Assembly: GCA_025331565.1 (NCBI GenBank)
Contig: JAFREQ010000065.1
Coordinates: forward strand, 1,318,501-1,382,500
Source: Holacanthus passer
Taxonomy: Eukaryota; Chordata; Actinopteri; Pomacanthidae
Direction of reading: 5' to 3'
DNA length: 64,000 nt
Below the pieces are notes generated by a model that did not search any database, was not told the DNA's origin, and saw only the letters and a list, made by a program, of their open reading frames with translations. Below are positions 35,445-47,332 of the stretch, in pieces (within the stretch, counting starts at the first letter, position 1; each line of letters opens with the position of its first letter). The translations under genes were made by a program, and so were the position numbers.

Positions 35445-36359
35445 TTGCACAATGCTCAGTCTCAAAGGCAGATTCTGATATGACATTTAAAGTTCAGCGT
35501 CTCGCAGCCCACCGGTTTGTCGAACACATGTTAGATCTGGTGATGCTTGGAATATATGAATGAGACGTTTTTGCCTTGTGAAGCAGAAGCCATGTGTTTT
35601 GTAGCTGAAGGGTTGTGGTGCCTCTGAACTTCCTTTTTTAATCCCATCACCTTGTTTATCTGACAGATCTTAAAACCAACTTGTTAATCAAACAGTGAGG
35701 TCGGATCTGCTTTTCCTTTCATTTTACGATGATGATATTTTTGAGTTGGGATCTTTCCTCTGCTCACATTTGGCTTCAGTGACCAGTTTCTTCTTTAAGT
35801 GACTCAGTAAAAATCGTTACCGCCGCTGGAAGCATAAAACTATTCATTTCCTGTGTGCCAGAGGATTTCTTCCCCTGTAAAAGCCAGCAGACAGTGGGTG
35901 GTTAGAACAGTAAATGAAGGCTTTCTGAAAGCTTTAATTTACTTAAACTGAGTGTTGAACTGTCATTCCTGACGCTACAGTGGCCTGAAACAGCCTTGTG
36001 TTTGCAAATGCCTGTCTGCATGTGTGCAACCATGTGTGGAATCCACTTTCTCTAAAAAAAAAAAAGCCAGTGGCATATGTTTTTTTTTAAATCTGATGTG
36101 TTGTGATGATTTTTTTTTTTTTTTAGAGGATTAGGCTCATTGTTCCCTGATAAAAGATTAAAGTTAAGACTTTGACCTTGAAGCTACCTGTGGTCAAAAC
36201 TAAATGAAGCCACGGTGGTAATTTTTCAATTCACAAACGAAGCGAGCTCGGTGAATGACAATGAATGCACCTTTTTCCCATTCACTCAATCTCAAATTTG
36301 AGAACACCGCACACACGAGGCCTGTATTTACTGCCATTACTGAGAAAAAGGGAATTTCT
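35445..36359. other. Unique sequence with A/T runs
   Basis: Poly(A) near 36054-36065 and poly(T) near 36081-36088 and 36112-36124. No gene was seen. Confidence 0.6.
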
Positions 36360-36640
36360 CATTTGCAGGAAATATTGAATCAACGCAACCACATGTCTCA
36401 AAAAGCAGAGAAAACTGGCTCAGCGTTATAGATCGTTTCCAGCTGCGTCCTGATAAATATGCAATAAATTCAAATTACCATAATAGCTCGCTTCTACACA
36501 ACAATTCTGACATTACTGCTAACACAATTAGTCATGAATTAATATTAACCATGCCATGATGCTGGCATTCAAACATTACTACATTAACTGTCTCACACTG
36601 GATTTTCTGCTTCATCATGACTCAACCTTGGACTGAAATA
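36360..36640. promoter_or_regulatory. Candidate conserved noncoding element
   Basis: This is a unique AT-rich block with 'aatatgcaataaattcaaat', 'aattagtcatgaattaat' and 'attaaccatgccatg' words, giving several clustered homeodomain-type cores. No repeat or coding frame was seen. The call rests on composition only. Confidence 0.25.
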
Positions 36641-36793
36641 AAGAGACGGAAAAACCCTTAATCACATTTTTTCTTGTATATTTCTCCAGGGCTCGACCCG
36701 TTATTTGGAAAACATTTCACACCGTACGAGTGCCTGATTTGACTACTTTTTAGGGCAACAGTTCAATGCGGAGTTTTAGAGAGAAATCAATAT

Positions 36794-36831
36794 GTTATAA
36801 TGGAAAATAAGTGTGTTATAATGGAAAATAA
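36794..36831. repeat. 21-bp tandem duplication
   Basis: The 17-mer GTTATAATGGAAAATAA occurs at 36794-36810 and again at 36815-36831, giving a perfect local duplication of period 21. Confidence 0.9.
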
Positions 36832-38369
36832 AAAGTGGCAGAGGTTTTGCCCTTGGCGCTCTCTCTCAGTTTTGATAGCGGTTTGGTGCAACGTGATGTT
36901 GGGCGGCGTCTGAAATGGAGGAAGTCGTTTTAGTCTTCAACCACGTTGGAGCTTTTAAATGAGCACCAATCAAAAACTAATTGGCAGGCGTACATCAAAT
37001 TATAATAAACTACTTTATAGCGACATTTTTCTATGAGAGACCTTTTTAATCACGTAAACATTAATGAATACTTTTATCTAGATGTTGTGTGGAGCACCGA
37101 CCCATCCTCACGATTAGATTTATCTTCAATGAAAGAAACCAGTTACAAATCTGATAATTTCATGTGTTTTCTGCTGGTTAGTTTTGTTTGAGAACAAGTG
37201 ATAATTGATTAACTCGGTAACTCTGAAATGATTGAAAACATCAGCGCTGCATAATTATAACGCAGGTCGTCAATTTCAGTCAAATAGCATAGAATTATAA
37301 TTTAACCAAACTTCATGCTACTGACAAACTGTGTTTTAGGAGTGAATTACAGTCATGTTTCAATAGTTTCTCCATAACATAGGAAGCATTTGCATGTAAT
37401 TGCAGTCTCTTGATGTTACAGTATCTTGTATTGGATGGTAAATTATATCCCTTCCTGGAATGCAATCATCATGAGTATGTTCTGTGTTTCTGTTCCTATG
37501 AGTCATGCATCACAAACATTAGAGGAAACAGCAGCACGGTAGATCATTTCCTGCACTCTGAGGCAAAAACAGTACTTAATTAATTCACCGTGTTCAGATG
37601 TATTTTATTTTGATTCACATTTAGCGGCCTCACAGGAGTCTAGCATGAGAACGGTTTGCTGATCGCCATCTCACTGCCGCCTTCCACAGGGAATGAAAAC
37701 AAAAATGAAGAGAGAGAGGAAAAAAAGCATTGCATTTTATAAAGAAAAAGATGTGCTACTTCACAAATCCGAGGAGGTAAATGTCTTTTGTGTTTGTGGA
37801 AAATACAGACCTCGCAGCTACTGAAACTGTAGGGCTGGTAAACATTCAATCTGTCTTAGGTTCCTTTCAACAGCAATTCAGAAGATAATGTTTTCTCTTT
37901 CCTTTTCAGTTGCTTTTCAGCTCGCCTGGTCGTCTCTTCCTCTGTTATGATTATTTCGCAGTAATGGACATTTCAAATTAAACAGCTTTTTTTTATGTTA
38001 CATAGAACAGGGAAGGGTGGAAGGATGGTTTTCCTCCTCTTCTGCATATCAGAATTCACATATCGAGTCAATTTCACATTGCATGAACTAGTAAAATTTT
38101 AACCTGCTTCCAAATTATTATGTCGAACATCAGTATTAACTATTTGTACATTACACATGGGGGGAATTAAAAATAGACCGTATAGGGACAGCAAAAAGCA
38201 TCAGCATGGCAGAAGGAGGTTACTGACGTCCAAGTAGAGAAAGCATCTCTCGACAGAGGACGAGGTCTGCAACACCACTTATCCCCCACCTGCAATGTTG
38301 TACTTTCATTCCTTCCCAGGAGATTGAACAACCATTCACACTCGCCCTCGTGCAACAGCTCCAATGTGG
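36832..38369. other. Unique sequence, nothing recognised
   Basis: Noncoding in appearance. The last 150 bases may belong to the repeat-like block that follows. Confidence 0.55.
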
Positions 38370-38600
38370 TTGTTCACACTTGTCCTCGGTTGACTCCAAT
38401 GACGCTCGGTACAAACCCCAGGAGCGCTAACAAACCTGGTGGGATCGGTGACCTTGATAACGTCCTCACAGAGGTTAAAAACAGGGACTGACCACCAGGC
38501 GGTCAGATGTGAAGAAGCCCTCCCTGCCTCCCTGAAAAACCAGGACCTGGATGACTGAATCTTCACCGACATTGTGACTGAACATGAGTTTAAATGACGT
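38370..38600 (+). repeat. Probable fish interspersed repeat fragment
   Basis: The words 'cacttgtcctcg', 'gactccaatgacgc', 'ggtacaaaccccaggagcgc' and 'ggatgactgaatcttcaccg' occur in an order I associate with a repeated fish sequence. I cannot name the family. It is not coding. Confidence 0.4.
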
Positions 38601-40408
38601 GGCCATTTATCAAGAATGGAAGGTCTGATGCAAGATGAGTTGCATGATGGGAAGTGTAGGATCCAGTGTTTTTATCTTGACATATGATGATGCCAGAGTC
38701 AGGATATGTCGACCTTCTTTTTTGAAATCTGCCTCTTGGAAGTCCTTCAGCTTGATCACATCTAAATTTGGATCCCTTTAACTGAAAAAGCCAAAATACT
38801 TTCTAATATCATTTAAATAACATTTTTCTTTAATCTGTGAGGATTACTAGACTTTTATTTGATCACTTTCTCTCCTTTAAGATTCCTCCTCAATGTGAAG
38901 TACCTCAAACTAAAATCCAAAAATTGGGCCACTCAAGCAAACCTGCTCCTGCAGGAGAATCATAAGGGAGATTATCATCTCTATTTCAATGTTTGTGTGC
39001 GAGTGAGTGATTGTGTGCTCACCTGATCTCCATGATCACCTTGCACTGAATGAGTATCCTGCTCCGACTCTGAATTGTTCAACCTTATTTTTATTTACCT
39101 GCTGTTGCTGGAGCTATAGAGTCAGACTGTGCTTCACCCAGTGGTTGCACATACATTAGTGAACACCCACAGTGAGTTCCAAAGCCATTGATTTTCACCT
39201 GTGTGCAAACCTCTGCTGCTAATAGGCAATCTCAGTTGCCATAAGGACAAGAGAATCATATTAACAGAATGATTCATGTACTTTCCACTGCTTTACGCAA
39301 ACTGTTCTCTCCGCACTCGGCATTCGTTTAAACTGTGTCCCTGTAGTCGTAAATATCAAACCCTCCAAATGTAATAATGTAACACCAATGGGTAAGGAGT
39401 AAGGAACACATTTCATGGTTTAACATCACTTAAATATCATCTCTGACGGCAAAATCCAGCCCATGACTGAACACGTTTTATTTTTGAATGCTAAAATATA
39501 ATCAGAACAGCCAGGAATAAAAGCTAAAGCTTGGATCATGCATTCGAGTAATATCATGATTTCAGTTGCTCCTGCAACCATTTCAACATCTGAATCCACC
39601 CTGTGCTGCTTTATAGAATTAAACCTGCCGGGGGAACAACAATCAATAATATACATTATGCACACAGTGCATGAACTAGAAAGGAACTAGAGTCAGAATG
39701 GCTCGTGGGAGAGAAGGAAAAAAAGCATAAACAGGAACAAAAGCATGTTCATCTGCATGAAGATATCGTTCTGTTTGTTGACTCATTCCACTCGGGAGCC
39801 TCTTGACTGTTGGAGTTCAGGATGTGATGAGTGACAATCACTCAGTCTGCCACTTTCTGCATTTCCTTACATGTTGGAAATTAAAAATAAGAAAATATAT
39901 ACAGCATAGTTTGACCAGAGTATAAAGAAGTCAGGTTGCTCCATATGTGTAAACTGTTGTGGAGGGATTGTGCTTTCATTTACACATCAGCTCCTGCGTG
40001 AGTGAATAATAAACAGAGTAAAACTGAATGAGCTCCGTGAAGGAAATGTTTTTCAGTGATTCAACGCATATTTATAGCACTTTGACTCAACACTGACTGG
40101 AAGGTTCTCACGACGCTGCCGCAGAGATATTATTGGATGTTTGCAGTGCAATCTGATGCATCGTAATGTTCATTCATAAAAATGCTCACAGAAGACAAAT
40201 GTTATCGATGCACTGGTCAAAGCTGAGAGTCCTGAACTTATCTCCCAACCAGTCAGAGTTTAGATTATTACACAACATGAACAAGTTTTAATCATCAGTT
40301 TGACCAAATCAGTTTGACCAAATTCCAAAATCCAAATTAATGATGTCAGGCAACTGTCAAACACAGTATCATATATGCAGTTGTGAATTATGCAATTTGT
40401 GACACACT
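38601..40408. other. Unique sequence, nothing recognised
   Basis: No repeat or gene was recognised. Frames below 110 codons only. Confidence 0.6.
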
Positions 40409-40790
40409 GTACACAATGTGGCCAAAGATATCTGGATGCAATGTCCAGATACTTTTGGTTACTTTTGGTCAAGGATATGTTCCGATGAAGTGAAATTTTA
40501 ATACTACAACATATATTGAAATGGTGTTCCCAGTTTGGTTTGGAAGAACTTGACATTCTGGCACAGATCCCTGACCTCAACCCCGTCCAGCAACGTTGGG
40601 ATGAGCTGGAAAGCCGACTGCAAGCCGGGTCTTATCGCCCAACATCGGCGCCTGACCTCACTAATGCTTGAGTCTGAATGGGAGCAAATCCCAACAGCCA
40701 GACTCCAAAAACCTTGAGAGTATGGAGAGCAGAGTCGAGCAGCATATTAATGCCTGTGGTTATGGGATGAGATGTTCAACAGTCGCAGAT
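40409..40790 (+). mobile_element. Tc1/mariner-type transposon fossil with terminal hairpin
   Basis: The left end 'tacacaatgtggccaaagat' (from 40410) matches the terminal repeat of a fish Tc1-type family ('tacactatatggccaaaag'). Within 15 bases it is followed by the inverted form 'tccagatacttttgg', making a hairpin at 40421-40457. A transposase C-terminal remnant follows, and the final words 'cagcatattaatgcc' and 'gggatgagatgttcaaca' fit the sequence before the right terminal repeat. The right terminal repeat itself is missing. Most of the gene is deleted. Confidence 0.78.
40570..40717 (+). pseudogene. Tc1-type transposase C-terminal remnant
   Basis: The frame from 40570 reads PDLNPVQQRWDELESRLQ and then PTSAPDLTNA, stopping at TGA 40669-40671. 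A frameshifted continuation reads 'ESEWEQIPTARLQ' to about 40717. This matches the family block 'DLNPI(E/Q)HLWDELERRL...VPDLTNAL..EWEQIP'. In active Tc1 enzymes the third catalytic acid is the Glu of NPIE. Here the position is Gln, and a stop and a frameshift follow. Confidence 0.8.
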
Positions 40791-43700
40791 GGTTGTAGTT
40801 TTTATAGCCTGAACACTTTTAGCGTAAACATTGATATTGATTGCAGCCATATCACTGATGTCAATATCATAATTGGTAAGTTACATACCAACATCTGTTC
40901 CTGTGACTTTTGTTTGGAACAAACAGAAGAAGAACTGCTTTGTTAGCGTGAGCAGCGGATGCCATCGCTGAACACACGCTCAGAGAACCACCTACGACGA
41001 CTCAAAGTATTTCACGAGAAACAAACTAAATAAAAATATGATCCCTATCTGGTTCATTTCACTGAATCTGATCTCAGAGAACGGTAATTGAGGAACACTT
41101 TAGCAAAGATGTCACCGAAACACGAAACACATTTGACCTGAATAAAAAGCTTCCTCTTCCTAATAGCTCAAACTCAACAAGCTGCCGTACAAACAGCGAT
41201 AAGTCAAACCCCTGTCAGGAACTTTCCCTCTGGATCTCACCTTTCACCGTGATGGATTGTAGCGGCTGACTTATGATCTGTCAGAGCCGAGAAATTTTGA
41301 TTTTTCCTGAGCTGCATCAGGTCGTGCCCTACTGTCACCGTGTGTGTGAAATATTGATGGCAATTATCTGCTGTTGCTGGTGGCCACGCTGAGATTGTGG
41401 GTGTCTGGGTGATTTGGGTGACAACTTGTTACATCACATACTGTAGCCCATATTAAAGTGGCAAGACCTCGGGACGGCTGCAGCTTCCTTCTCATGCCGC
41501 CTTTGCTGCGGTGCTTTTAAACTGCGCCTCCCTGAGAATCGCTTGTCAATTAAAAACAGCGTGGGTGGCACTGTTTTGTATTTTCCTTCCTATTTTCTCT
41601 TGATGAAATCTGAGTTTCTGTGGGCGGCGGCACTGTTTTCATTGTCTCTTAAGAGTTTGCAGATATTCTTTCTCAGGCTAAATATACCCAGCTCTCCTTC
41701 TTTTTTATACCCAGGTATTTATGAAATGGTGTGTTTATATCAGAAATATAGGAGCAGGAGCTTTTGTGAACTGTGTAAGAGTTCAGTCACAGGTAGCAAT
41801 AGTCTGTCTATATTATTGCTTTAAAATGAAATAAAGAATCCGCCACGCTGTCAGTCACTCGTATTCACTGTATTAACATTTCATTCTGAGTAATAAGTAA
41901 CAATAGTCTGTACATCAGTTGGATCATTGACAAAAAATGATTGATGAAAAATGATTTAGATAATTGTTTAATTGTGTTTCATTCAGCAAGCAAAAATATT
42001 CTCCTGCTCCAGTTTCTGAAATGTAAAAAAAATCCTGATTTTCTCTTTTTATGTCATTGCAATTTCAGTTTCTCCGTGTTTTGGGTTGTTGGCGAGTGTG
42101 AAATAAGAAAATGAAAATGTCACCTTGGGTCCTGTGAAATTGTGATTCTCACTTTTCTCCTAATGTGTGGTTTCTAACTGGCAACACATGGTAAATGAAT
42201 GGCTTCGGTTTTTGTCTTTCTGTGACACTAACATGAAGCAGATCATTTCGTGTTTCGAGCACCAGTTCACTTGCATTGCTGTGTGTTTGACTTAGACAGT
42301 CTATCACTTCATGAAATCTTTATCTTGCAATTGCATTCAAGTCTTTTGAGCAGTGTGCACATATGCATCACATTGCTAACACCCATTTTGGCTCCAGCGA
42401 AGTGATTTATCGATCAAACGACTGACATTGATGAATTGACGATGAAAAATCCCCACAAATGCCTGTGTGAGGGTTTGAATGTGTTTCAGAGATTGATCAT
42501 TAGCGTCGCATGTTGCCTCTGCATGTTCACAGATGTGAATCCACATCCTTCACAGAGCTAAGCTACGGATGTGAAAACAAATTCTGCCTGGACCGTCCTG
42601 CCTCATCCTATGCCTTTATCCAACGACCATGAGAGCAAATTGTGCACACCGAACATGCATGCACTCATGCACACACACACACACGCAGGCTGGAGGTCAA
42701 AACAAAGTAGTAAACACCAGAGGAAAAGATTAGAATGACAAAGGAGAATGGCACTGAGTCGAGAGAGCTGTGGGGAGGAGGACAGCAGAGATGGAGATGC
42801 TAAATAATGGCTCTCTTGTGGATAAAATATAACCTCTGCTGAAAGAGGGGGACGAGTGGAAGGAAGTAACCATAACATTTTAGAGGCAGGGTGGAGAAAA
42901 AGAAAACATGGAGTCCAGCACTTTATTTTATTTGTGCGCTACCAGCCGGTTTGTGTACGAAGACGCTCTTTCTGAAAGGTTGCAGCTTTATAATCACATT
43001 TCCTGTCAACACATGCCACGCTCATATAAATCATAATGTTCTCTTAACTGTCACTGTTTTCTGTAAACATTTCAAGATAGCGCACAATTTAAATCAAGTC
43101 AATTAGACGACATGGATGGGTATCAGGACGCCTGGTTTTTTGATAAGTGAGGTTCTGTATTCATGCCAGCAATTAGTTTGTCAGAGTGAGATTCACATAT
43201 TTATTTCAACGTGATTCATCATTTTGGATGGAAGCTGTGAGTGCGCAGGTTTAATAGTAGACAGACACTCCCGGCTGAGAGGATCCGCCGCCTTTCATCA
43301 TAATAAGCCCCGTACTGCAGCTTGTACTTAGGGAACATAAATGAATCGGTGCCCACACAAAAAGCAAGACTATTTTTATTACTAACTGGGGATCTCGTAA
43401 CATTTACAGCAAGGCCAAAGTAAACGCAGGAGCCCACCGCACGAGCTCCTTTATATTCAATTAATGGACACCCTCAACCTATTGCTGCAGACAGGTTAAA
43501 AGAAGGTCAGGCCTCTATTTTATGCATGTCCAATATGAGTAATAAGGTTATTAATCCTCTCACGTGACCCAAAAGTAATGAATGCACGGTCGCTCTGCTT
43601 TCAGACGAGAGGAGGAGTCGGGCTGTGAACCATGAGTCTTGCGCTACAGGCAGAGAGGAGTCAGAGGAACAGAGCAAGAGGGAAGATAAGAGGATGATCG

Positions 43701-44389
43701 AAGGCTGCGGTCTGGAGGAATGAAACCAAAGACAAACTGAAAGTGGTCAGATAGGATGTAACCAAAATCATTTGTTTTTCGTAGTATGGATAATAATTCA
43801 AAGATTTTAATCTGCATCTGGATCTAGAGCTGCTGCGAAATCTCTTTGTCATACTGTAAATGTTCAAACTTTCTTCTCAGCACTTTTAGCACTTTACTCC
43901 GTGTTAAAAATTGAGCCCGAGAACAAGAGAGTGAAGTGGACGTTGAGTGGAGATTGTTTTGATTGAAGGTCAAGAATAAACTGTCAAGCTCGATCATACT
44001 GTATTGGAGAATCCCCAAAGCTTGGGAGTTCATGGCTTTCTCCAGGGTTAAATTTAGACTCGTGACGACTGTCGCAGCCCTTTAAATACACGATGTTAAA
44101 GAGTCCTGAATCTGGATCAGGATTATTTGATGCTGCATGTGTCGTCAAAACTTGGTATCAGCTGCTCATAGCATCAAACAATTTATTTCCAGTAGCTAAT
44201 GCCAACAAGAATGAGGAAACCAGATACAGAAAAGTGGAACAAATATCAAAAAATAAACCTTCGTTGGGCTCAGCTAAGTGTGTTGTGTTTCAAAATTGGT
44301 ACCAAGGAATAAAAGGGATTCCATTACAAGACAGTTCTGAGGTAATAAGCTGAAAGTGGAGCGCCTTATAAACGGTGACACTTTTTCAT
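40791..44389. other. Unique interval, one short CA run
   Basis: A short CA run lies at 42670-42684. A plus-strand 93-codon frame at 41543-41824 is hydrophobic but has no recognisable family and no splice context. No known repeat was seen, although the last 300 bases could be upstream parts of the LINE-like repeat that follows. Confidence 0.55.
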
Positions 44390-44555
44390 ACCAAAAAACA
44401 AATCATGTTGTTATGTTCGCCTGTGGCCGAACTTCCCATCACATTTCACTGAAAACTGCACGGAAGTTTTTTGAGATCTCCTGCCCACTAACAGATAAAG
44501 AGATAAACAAACAGGACAGAAAACATAACCCCCCCTGGCAGAGACAGACATTTTT
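44390..44555 (+). repeat. Probable LINE 3'-tail repeat (RTE-like)
   Basis: The words 'catgttgttatg', 'gaacttcccatcacatttcactgaaaa', 'agatctcctgcc', 'aaacaaacaggacag' and 'aaaacataacccccc(c)tggcagag' follow the order of a fish repeat whose end reads 'gaaaacataacctccttggcggagg'. I associate this with an RTE-type LINE 3' end. The coding part is not present. Confidence 0.55.
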
Positions 44556-45059
44556 GTGTTTTTATCATTTATGAGTTCCTCTGTTTGAGGGCTTTATCAT
44601 CAGCTGATGCTAATCTGCACCTCCCAAATTCTCCCATAACAGACTTGAGACAGTCCTCAGCGCCACTGCGACATGATTAACGAATGACCTAACACATGAC
44701 CTCCCATAATTGCCTGTATTAGCCACCCAGGCGTAGACCCCTTGACATGGCCATGTGGATGTCTTAGATATGGGAGGGGGGGGCTCATCTGGGCAACAAC
44801 AGACTCTGACCGAAATAGAGTCAGAGTGGAGGAATTAATAATATTGTAATCAAGCTTCAAAACCGTGACATTATGCATGCACAGTGGGAGCCCATCCCCT
44901 ATCGTGGCTAAGCAGCATGTCAGCTCCTCCCTTCGTGGAGCAGCGTGGTGGGAACGGGAGCCGCTGACTGTCAGGATACAACAACAAGGTCAACTGCCGT
45001 TTAGCGGCGCAGCGTTCCTCGAATGCCAGTAAAACAGATCCCTCTGCCCAGGCTGCTGA
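44556..45059. other. Unique sequence, nothing recognised
   Basis: It includes part of the longest open frame in the window (44871-45464, minus, 197 codons). I do not call this frame a gene; see findings. Confidence 0.5.
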
Positions 45060-45330
45060 CCTTGTCTTGTTTAATGAAATGTAGTGACCATGCGTAACTT
45101 CGCAGCCTGTTAAACAGCCTGTGGGCTTGCCCGCGTGCGAGCAGCACCGACTGTGATTTCTGCCCACCGGTCTGCGGCGCTGAACTCCATCACGGAACGG
45201 CCCACACCAACGAGCGCGCATGAATAATGTCCATGAATTACAGGAGCGGCTGATTGGCCAGATTTGAAATGTGGCATTGATAATAGATAGTGAAACATTA
45301 GCTAAATGTGAGTGATGCTGCCGGGAGAGA
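45060..45330. promoter_or_regulatory. Candidate conserved noncoding element
   Basis: This is unique, moderately CpG-bearing sequence ending in 'gcgcatgaataatgtccatg', 'gctgattggccag' (reverse CCAAT) and 'gataatagatag'. It lies inside the longest minus-strand open frame, whose translation shows no domain. A regulatory element is more likely than a gene, but neither is proven. Confidence 0.28.
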
Positions 45331-47289
45331 GGGGGCGATTTCCATTCTTCTGCTGCAGTAACCAGTCTAATCAGATATGCTGACAGTGTTAAAGGCCACC
45401 AAAACATTGCTGCTTGCACTTGCATAATAACACTGATAAGGGACTGATAATAACATAATAACACAGTGAATTTTCCCTTCCCCGTGCCCTCTCACTCTTC
45501 TTACTCACTCTCGTATTGCATCAACACTACTTACTCCTTTCCACACACATCAGGGCCGAGTCGAGTGCTGCTGAACATGAGCAATGTTTGCCTCTGTAGA
45601 GAGTGAGTGAGGGAATCACACTGACAACCGTGTGATCAACTGATGCAGTGTCAGAATAAAGGAGGCGATACATGATGAAACAACACAACCGACAGTTAAT
45701 GTGCTCCTAATCGGGTCAAACTGTGCTTTGGCAGACCAGTACTGATGCTACACTGCGGTCGGCTCCTTATGCACAACGGCAGTGTTTGATTTGTTTTGTA
45801 GCAGCAGAAATTGCATGATGTGTGTTCAAGTGTGTTTTACAACGACCTGCGATGTAAAACTACTGTATTTGTCAGTGAGGTCTGGCGGCTTTGAGGGGAA
45901 CAATGTGATGGCTGTAGGGATCCTTTGCAGCCTGTTAAGCGAAGTCCAAAATGTTTTGTTCCAATAAGTAATTTAAAATGTGTGAAGATAGGACCCAGGT
46001 TTAAAAACACCAGAATGACCCTTTCACGTAGTCTGATCTTGAGCCAGCCGAAGCTTTGGACATGTGCACCTTTAATAGATGTACGTTTCTTCTCTGCATC
46101 CTTTGCTAATGATTCCTTATTATTTGTCTCTTATTTTAAATCGTGCTGTCATTTATTTGCTCAGACTCAAGAGCTAAATTGACACTGGAGGCTTCGCCCT
46201 CAGGTCAGCCAAGGCCGAGGCCCCACGGTCAGAGGTCCCTGCGCTCCGACCTCGTTCCTGGTTAGTAATCCTCTCTTTCATGTTGCCTGCGGCCATTATG
46301 GAAGCATACAGGATGGATTTACTTGAACATGCATTGCATTTGACTTCACCTTTGGGAAGCTAAAAGAATTTAATTAATTATGGATTATGGATTGTTTCAG
46401 TAGTGATCTGCCATATTGTGTTTTTTTCAGAGGCAACAACAGGCAGAATATTTGTAATATATTCTCAGATTTGGCAACGAGGCAGATTGAACACAAAACA
46501 TCAGCTATCAGCAGCTCCAGGCTCTAAACTCTATCACAAGCAGAAGCAACAATATTAAGAGTCGATTATTATAGAAATCAGTTCCCGGTGCCAAACGACA
46601 AACTGTACACTGCTGTCACCTTCTGTCTCTGAGACGTGACTATTCCCACGACATATGCCTCATCTCATTGCAACATTAGCCTTGAAAAGGACCAAAAAAA
46701 TAGTTTGAATGTAATGTAATTTAGCCTACCATGTCAGTCTCCTTGACGGCTGCATCCATCATTGTCAACAAAGGCTACATCAGCGCGGGCCCCAAGGTTT
46801 CGCCAAAGGATGCTTGAATTGTGAATGTCTCACTCAGGTGTCTGAAATCATTGTGGGGAGCGAGAGAGGAGCGTAAGTGAAAGTGGCAGGGAACACCATG
46901 CCCTGCTTATTTTGAACAAGGAACATCTTTCTGACTGGGAACAGCAATGATACAGACACGACTTATGAAATACCCACAGACAGAAAACTTTAAAGTCTGG
47001 ATTTACTGAAGGATTCATGAGAAACTTTCATGTTTGAATTTCATGTGCTGGAGGTGTCGAGGTAAGACTGACTGTTCCTCGTTCACAGGCTCGTAGAGGG
47101 AAAAAGGTGGTGTGTGTTTTGTGTACTGTTGACATTTGAGCCAGGTAACGGCTGAGCGTCCTGGTATTTATCATATTTCATTAGTGCGGCTCATTAGGAT
47201 CAGATGAAGGCTCGGATCAGGTGTTTCAGAGGAGATTCCTGGCTGCTGAGTGATGTCTCTGACTTCTCCCCCAACCTCCAACTTCAAGT
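45331..47289. other. Unique sequence, nothing recognised
   Basis: A GC-richer patch at 46185-46260 has no sustained frame or splice signals that I trust. Otherwise AT-rich. Confidence 0.55.
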
Positions 47290-47332
47290 AAAAAAAAAAA
47301 AAAATTGCTAAAAAAAAAAAAAAAAAAAAAAA
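47290..47332. repeat. Double poly(A) tract
   Basis: Fifteen A (47290-47304), then TTGCT, then twenty-three A (47310-47332). The upstream sequence shows no recognisable retroposon body. Confidence 0.95.

Noticed and set aside
35259..35563. Hexapeptide-repeat proteins on both strands
   Set aside because: They are by-products of an 18-bp minisatellite, which has no stop codons and a period divisible by three.
40260..40580. 106-codon minus-strand frame
   Set aside because: It runs antisense across the end of a Tc1-type fossil and has no motif.
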